From: an uncultured Muribaculaceae bacterium
GTDB lineage: Bacteria; Bacteroidota; Bacteroidia; Bacteroidales; Muribaculaceae
Direction: 5' to 3'
Assembly (NCBI GenBank): GCA_910585755.1
Contig: CAJUFH010000042.1
Location: 1-27,817 of the forward strand
DNA length: 27,817 nucleotides
Positions 25,501-27,817 of this stretch are shown one piece after another; positions within the stretch are counted from its first letter, which is position 1, and each line of letters starts with the position of its first letter. The notes under the pieces are model-generated. The model had not been told where the DNA came from and ran no database searches. It was given only the letters and a program-made list of their open reading frames with translations. Made by a program: the position numbers and the translations under genes.

Positions 25501-26207
25501 AGGGTTCCTGCTATACCCAGGAAGCGTATGACGCGATTCAGCTCGGAGAGCAGAGCTTCACCGCACATATGTGGATTAACTCTACTGACGACGATGCGTA
25601 TATCTTCTTCAAGGGCAGCCACTCCGCCAATGCAGGAACCGGCACCACCGGCCACTGGATCGGCCTCGAGCGCCGCAACGGCTACCTCTGCTTCTCGATT
25701 GACGACAACGTTACAAAGACCGACTGCAAGCTCGCTAACGCCAACAGCGCCTTCGACGGCAAATGGCACCACGTTGCCTGCGTGCGCGACGCCGGGCAGA
25801 AAATGACGCTTCTTTATATCGACGGAGCTGAAGTCGCCCGCACCGCCAATGTGGCCACCGGCGCGATTGCCGACAACAACGAGCCTCTGCGTCTCGGGAT
25901 AAGCGATGAGACCTCCCGTCCTTACGAGGGCCTTCTCGACGAGTTCGTAATCACGCCCCGCGCCATGTCGGCCGAGGATGTGTTGGCTGCCTATAAGACG
26001 CTTGCCGACAGCGGGCTTGACCGTCCGGCTGCCGACGGCCGGGAAATCCTCGGCTGCATGATTGTCGATGCCCATACCGGCGTCGTGCTGGCGCAGGGCA
26101 GCGGCGACTGTCTCGCTGACCTCACCGGCCGCCTCGCTCCCGGTGTCTACCTCGTGGCCCTCACCACCCCCTCCGGCACCGAAGTCTACAAATACCTCAA
26201 ACGCTAA
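22584..26207 (+). CDS. Secreted PL11 rhamnogalacturonan lyase with Ig-like, two LamG and sorting domains
   Basis: This 1207-residue protein has a signal peptide (1-20), then a PL11 rhamnogalacturonan endolyase region (about 24-630) of the YesW type, which cleaves the rhamnogalacturonan I backbone of pectin by beta-elimination. Calcium-loop motifs DVDGDG (143-148), DFDGDG (207-212) and DVDFDG (366-371) are as expected for its beta-propeller. An Ig-like domain (about 632-710, with LTGTLSGTPAEAGDYEITL) follows. Two LamG/concanavalin-like domains start at residues 717 and 931 and are clearly duplicates, sharing WHH, DDxVTK and IADN segments. The last 56 residues (1152-1207), with LTGRLAPGVYLVAL and a basic end YKYLKR, resemble a type IX secretion sorting domain. 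A TAATTTCG box lies at 22536-22543 without a matching -33. No SusC/SusD genes are nearby. Confidence 0.9.
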   Translation: MKKCLLSAALVSAMGLSAFGAPQAEYLNRGVVALKSGDGVFVSWRSLVTDDASTTFDIYRDGVKINDAPVSRVTNFTDAAGTAGATYEVRAVAGGKVFDSGTCAAWETPYFKVHLDRPRGGTVGPVGNGSSYEYTPDDVSVGDVDGDGVYELFVKWMPTDAKDSASKGFTGPTIIDCYKLDGTRLWRVNLGHNIRSGNHYTQFMVYDFDGDGSAEMMCKTAPGTKDGKGNWVLLGDDKETDDYRMYEDNPSKIFGHVRGGSEYLTVFSGKTGEALSTIPYKPAYDYVDTGTWGDNYCNRSDRYLAGVAYLDGERPSAIFARGYYRCAFVWAVNYRDGELKEVWFHESKVKDKGLWGEGAHALTVGDVDFDGKDEIIYGAGALDDDGKLLYRTNPGGNDGHGDALHLAKMLPDREGLQVFMPHESKAASYPFDTEMRDARTGEIIFMKPQSGKDIGRGIAANVSPNFPGYEYWAASDASVYSYGKAIANNRPAINFRVYWDGDLLDELLDGTWVTKPEPDFSKINTLMDFSKWSNAASCNGTKATPNLSADLFGDWREEVILHDGSTNSDLLIFTTAIPTDYKLDCLMQDHQYRMAIAWQNTAYNQPPHLSYSPEDRFETRAALMLSEGASAQLVDFGAAIEPVVVKALRATGITATGVPEGLSWTFDEATLTGTLSGTPAEAGDYEITLATTGAVEDKNASMVIKVKVARSVKLTPLAYYSCDEVGAELKNHVSGAATLAAGSVPAAFEGKKGGALNLDGTAYYVQQSYPAIQLGDRDFTLEFWMKSADDAAYILHKGSHTRNADTGASGHWMGIELKNAVLYFAIDDDVTKSQAYVKEADKWMDNEWHHMVMVRDHFNGQLYIYVDGERVATGADNTGAIADNDEAFVIGNVNVNFDNTFNGALDEITLYEGAMPAEKVAERFATTGKDLAYFPLDEVGATTPNLVFGNAVAGESTPGAVAGVKGGAASFGQGSCYTQEAYDAIQLGEQSFTAHMWINSTDDDAYIFFKGSHSANAGTGTTGHWIGLERRNGYLCFSIDDNVTKTDCKLANANSAFDGKWHHVACVRDAGQKMTLLYIDGAEVARTANVATGAIADNNEPLRLGISDETSRPYEGLLDEFVITPRAMSAEDVLAAYKTLADSGLDRPAADGREILGCMIVDAHTGVVLAQGSGDCLADLTGRLAPGVYLVALTTPSGTEVYKYLKR

Positions 26208-26431
26208 TCCCCTCCCGATTGATTCGGACATATAGGGTCGAAGCCCCCTGATATCAGCCACTATAACATAAGATGTTGTAGCCGAACCGGATTTATGTAG
26301 GGATGCGGCGTGCCGCGTTTACAATGCGACCAAGTTATTGCTTGATTTCCAAGCCTGACGCGGCACGCTGCGTCCCTTCATCAGATACATAAGGCCGAAA
26401 ATCAGGCCGTTATGACATCTCCCTCAAAGAA
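26208..26431. repeat. Inverted-repeat-rich spacer after the PL11 gene
   Basis: No gene is seen here. A 10-bp perfect palindrome lies at 26248-26257. A large inverted repeat has arms 26300-26318 and 26358-26376; 17 of 19 positions match and the other two are G-T pairs in the folded strand. It is extended by TTATGTA (26293-26299) against TACATAA (26386-26392). At 26408-26425 the sequence read leftward, GAGGGAGATGTCATAACG, is a third relative of the TGTCATAA element ends. The mix looks like decayed dispersed repeats. Confidence 0.6.
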
Positions 26432-26618
26432 CGAGGCCGGATACCCGATGGTATCCGGCCTCGCCTGTAGGTGCCACATCAAAGGATGCGATGAAACTCC
26501 GAATGACAGGATTTGAGATCGTCCAGTCCTTTGTAATCCGCCTGGCATCCCGCGGGATGCTCCCTACGAAGAGGGATGGGGCCCGCCATTGTACTGTACG
26601 ATTGTCTCGGCATTTCAT
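26424..26618 (-). CDS. Possible small protein, 64 codons, unknown
   Basis: This ORF begins with ATG at 26618, about 110 bases downstream of the predicted start of a leftward transcript, and ends at 26424. The product is basic, with several Arg and Trp residues (RTVQWRAPSLFVGSIPRDAR), no signal peptide and no recognised family. Its codons must cover a 16-bp perfect palindrome (26545-26560) and the 28-base stem at 26432-26463, which is unusual for a real gene and suggests the region may be structured RNA instead. It is listed because promoter, ORF and hairpin line up on one strand. Confidence 0.3.
   Translation of the reverse strand: MKCRDNRTVQWRAPSLFVGSIPRDARRITKDWTISNPVIRSFIASFDVAPTGEAGYHRVSGLVL
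26432..26463 (-). terminator. Strong hairpin, possible terminator of the leftward orphan transcript
   Basis: A perfect 14-bp stem (26432-26445 with 26450-26463) encloses a 4-base loop. Read leftward it is followed by TTCTTTGAGG, a poor but T-rich tail. It lies about 270 bases downstream of a perfect leftward promoter. It also overlaps the last codons of a 64-codon ORF, so it could instead be an RNA structural element. Confidence 0.5.
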
Positions 26619-26730
26619 ATATGTTTGATGAGTTTCCCAATCAACTTTGGTGTGGCGTATTTCGTTGGGAACGGAAGCTCGCCTGCGGCGGCTTCGCGGC
26701 CCCCTCTCTCGGAGGTCTCTTTGTTTCTAT
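26432..26730 (-). ncRNA. Candidate orphan transcript (sRNA or leader plus small ORF)
   Basis: A perfect consensus promoter predicts a leftward transcript starting near 26730 and reaching a 14-bp hairpin at 26432-26463, about 300 nt. Internal structure includes TTCCCAA/TTGGGAA arms (26634-26640 and 26665-26671) and the palindrome GCATCCCGCGGGATGC (26545-26560). It matches no RNA family that I recognise. The evidence is only the promoter and folding potential. Confidence 0.4.
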
Positions 26731-26734
26731 AACG

Positions 26735-26766
26735 CAAATTTAGCGCTTATCGTTTAAATATGCAAA
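26735..26766 (-). promoter_or_regulatory. Perfect consensus promoter facing leftward into a gene-poor region
   Basis: On the minus strand TTTG (26763-26766) is followed after exactly 20 bases by TAAATTTG (26735-26742), with no deviation from TTTG-N19/20-TAnnTTTG. It faces away from the HsdR fragment, towards the PL11 3' end, where no established gene lies. Confidence 0.6.
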
Positions 26767-26930
26767 TCACCCCGCGATTTTTTTCCGCTGTTTTTCCGCG
26801 CTGCTGAAGGAGCTGTGGTATCCTCTATTATCCCTAATGGGTTTGGCCGGAGGCCATTATTATAGTTACCCCAGGGCATTGCCCGTGGTGATTTTATATT
26901 GAGTACATAATACCTTTGGATCTCATTGTG
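26767..26930. repeat. Hairpin-rich spacer downstream of hsdR
   Basis: No gene is seen. TGGCC-GGA-GGCCA (26844-26856) and an imperfect hairpin at 26868-26889 with GGGC-ATT-GCCC at its tip follow each other; rightward the second is followed by ATTTTATATT. Together they look like a dispersed intergenic repeat of a kind I have the impression recurs in Bacteroidales genomes. They could terminate the hsdR transcript. Confidence 0.45.
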
Positions 26931-27817
26931 TTATTCCGCATTCTCGTCGCTATCGGCGTATAGTTCACACTGTTTAATGACTATTACAAGTGCTTTTTCT
27001 TGTTCCTCAGGCGGGTATTTGTATTTCTTTAGGAGTCGCTTAACCATGCGGCGCATATTGGCGCGGGCTGATTCTTTCTGGCGCCAGTCGATGGTCTTGC
27101 TACTGCGTAAAGTTTCTGTCAGTTCCTTTGCCATCGCTACGAGGGTGTCGTTCTCATAGAAATCTTTGACTGCCTGAGGCCGGGTAAGCGCATCGTAGAA
27201 AGCCTGTTCCTCTTCGGTCAATCCCAATTCCGAGGCTTGCTCGGCATGAGCTTTAAGCTCCTGAGCCATTGTGAGCAGTTCCTGTATCACCTCCTCGTTG
27301 CTGATTAAGCCACGCAAATATTCGGCAAGTCGGGCATCGAGCATCTCGCTGAACTTTTCGGCCTGCGTCACATTCTTTTTGGCGTGTTTGCGGATATGCT
27401 GTTCAAGAAGCCTTTTGAGCAGTTCCAGTGCGAGATTCTTCTCTTTCATCTCGGCAATCTCTTTGAGGAATTTTTCATCAAACAGATTGAATTCAGTGCC
27501 TTTGGTGTTGAGTATTTCAACTATACCGTCTGCCTTGACTGCAACTTTAAGCAAATTCGTGATTCGCTCATCAATGATTTTGCGAGTGATTTTTTTGTTA
27601 GAAGTCAGGCGGACCAACAATGTGCGCACCGCTTCAAAGTATGCTTCCTCAAATTTCTCGGCAGGAGTGAGTACGCTTCGGCATAAAGTCGTAGCTTGTG
27701 CAAGGCGTTTGCTTTCGTCTACAAATACCTTCCTGGCGGCATCATATTTTGTAATGTTGCCCTCTGGAAAACCCAGGCGCGGATGACCCCTGGGGCCAGG
27801 TTGATTTGACCCCCGAA
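26931..27817 (-). CDS. hsdR: Type I restriction endonuclease HsdR, C-terminal part (partial)
   Basis: The frame is open from the window edge to the stop at 26931. From the codon at 27768 (FPEGN) onward it matches the C-terminal DUF3387/HindI-like domain of type I HsdR subunits: a helical region with KVFVDESKRLAQATTL and FEEAYFEAVRTLLVRL, then EKNLALELLKRLLEQHI, LGLTEEEQAFYDAL and the signature TIDWRQKESARANMRRMVKRLLKKY-YPPEEQ region. In the complete enzyme this domain contacts the HsdM/HsdS core, while nuclease and helicase domains lie upstream and are not in this window. A GTG at 27627 would give a 232-residue product but is not a likely true start. Base composition is visibly more AT-rich than the rest of the window, consistent with a transferred defence locus. 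The 47 bases before FPEGN do not look like HsdR. Confidence 0.8.
   Translation of the reverse strand, partial: RGSNQPGPRGHPRLGFPEGNITKYDAARKVFVDESKRLAQATTLCRSVLTPAEKFEEAYFEAVRTLLVRLTSNKKITRKIIDERITNLLKVAVKADGIVEILNTKGTEFNLFDEKFLKEIAEMKEKNLALELLKRLLEQHIRKHAKKNVTQAEKFSEMLDARLAEYLRGLISNEEVIQELLTMAQELKAHAEQASELGLTEEEQAFYDALTRPQAVKDFYENDTLVAMAKELTETLRSSKTIDWRQKESARANMRRMVKRLLKKYKYPPEEQEKALVIVIKQCELYADSDENAE
27771..27817. mobile_element. Possible edge of an insertion or repeat element in hsdR
   Basis: The end of the window has two direct copies of TGACCCC (27784-27790 and 27807-27813) and an inverted CCCCTGGGG (27787-27795). Translated in the hsdR frame it gives Gly/Pro/Arg-rich sequence unlike the family. 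Such GGGGTCA/TGGCCCC repeats remind me of insertion-sequence ends (IS21 type) in Bacteroidales, but too little is present to be sure. Confidence 0.25.

Noticed and set aside
22584..26207. Polysaccharide-utilisation locus
   Set aside because: There is no SusC/SusD pair, no hybrid two-component or anti-sigma regulator nearby, and the GH27 gene is 20 kb away on the other strand.
24966..26261. 431-codon minus-strand ORF opposite the PL11 gene
   Set aside because: The plus-strand frame encodes clear PL11, LamG and sorting domains. The antisense product is a Val/Gly/Glu-rich shadow with no recognisable motif.

Overview
The window looks like chromosome of a fairly high-GC member of the Bacteroidales, plausibly Muribaculaceae or a close relative (an inference, not proven). 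Three things support this. Genes have no clear Shine-Dalgarno but are preceded by the Bacteroidota-type promoter TTTG-N19/20-TAnnTT(T/C)G, found by eye at eight places. The gene content is typical: a secreted pectin lyase with a C-terminal sorting domain, a GH27 alpha-galactosidase, and the TetR/FabG pair. Coding density is high, with convergent genes only 2-4 bases apart. No rRNA, tRNA or CRISPR array was seen.

Left part (1-9903): a small fold-back repeat; a TM1586-type nitroreductase; a leftward pair, nicotinate phosphoribosyltransferase (pncB) then a secreted GH27 alpha-galactosidase with its own promoter inside the end of pncB; a secreted EreA/ChaN-like-fold protein of unknown role; a 131-bp fold-back element directly after its stop codon; an NhaC-type Na+/H+ antiporter; and the replication-restart helicase priA with a consensus promoter.

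Middle (9906-20930), all leftward. In transcription order: dacB (PBP4-type carboxypeptidase), a Pro/Glu-linker hypothetical protein, rsmI, a coiled-coil lipoprotein, a hairpin that overlaps the next promoter, a fosmidomycin-resistance-type MFS exporter, a CzcB-like His-rich lipoprotein adaptor (predicted leaderless or nearly so), a CzcA/CusA-type RND pump, a TolC-type outer-membrane channel, then a six-copy 9-bp tandem repeat and a four-helix-bundle (S23/Avd-like) protein. The three efflux genes should form one trans-envelope metal export machine.

Right part (20931-27817): a divergent promoter region, tetR-fabG with a clear terminator, and a 1207-residue PL11 rhamnogalacturonan lyase with an Ig-like domain, two tandem LamG domains and a sorting domain. 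A 720-bp gene-poor stretch rich in inverted repeats follows. It hides a leftward promoter with a perfect consensus and a hairpin about 270 bp downstream, so a small RNA or a 64-codon gene may lie there. The window ends in an AT-richer leftward fragment of a type I restriction HsdR subunit, whose homology stops at what looks like the edge of a repeat or insertion element.

The best candidates for something undescribed are the orphan transcription unit at 26432-26766, the tandem-repeat/four-helix-bundle locus at 9906-10555, and the dispersed TGTCATAA fold-back family (41-89, 5632-5762, 26408-26425).
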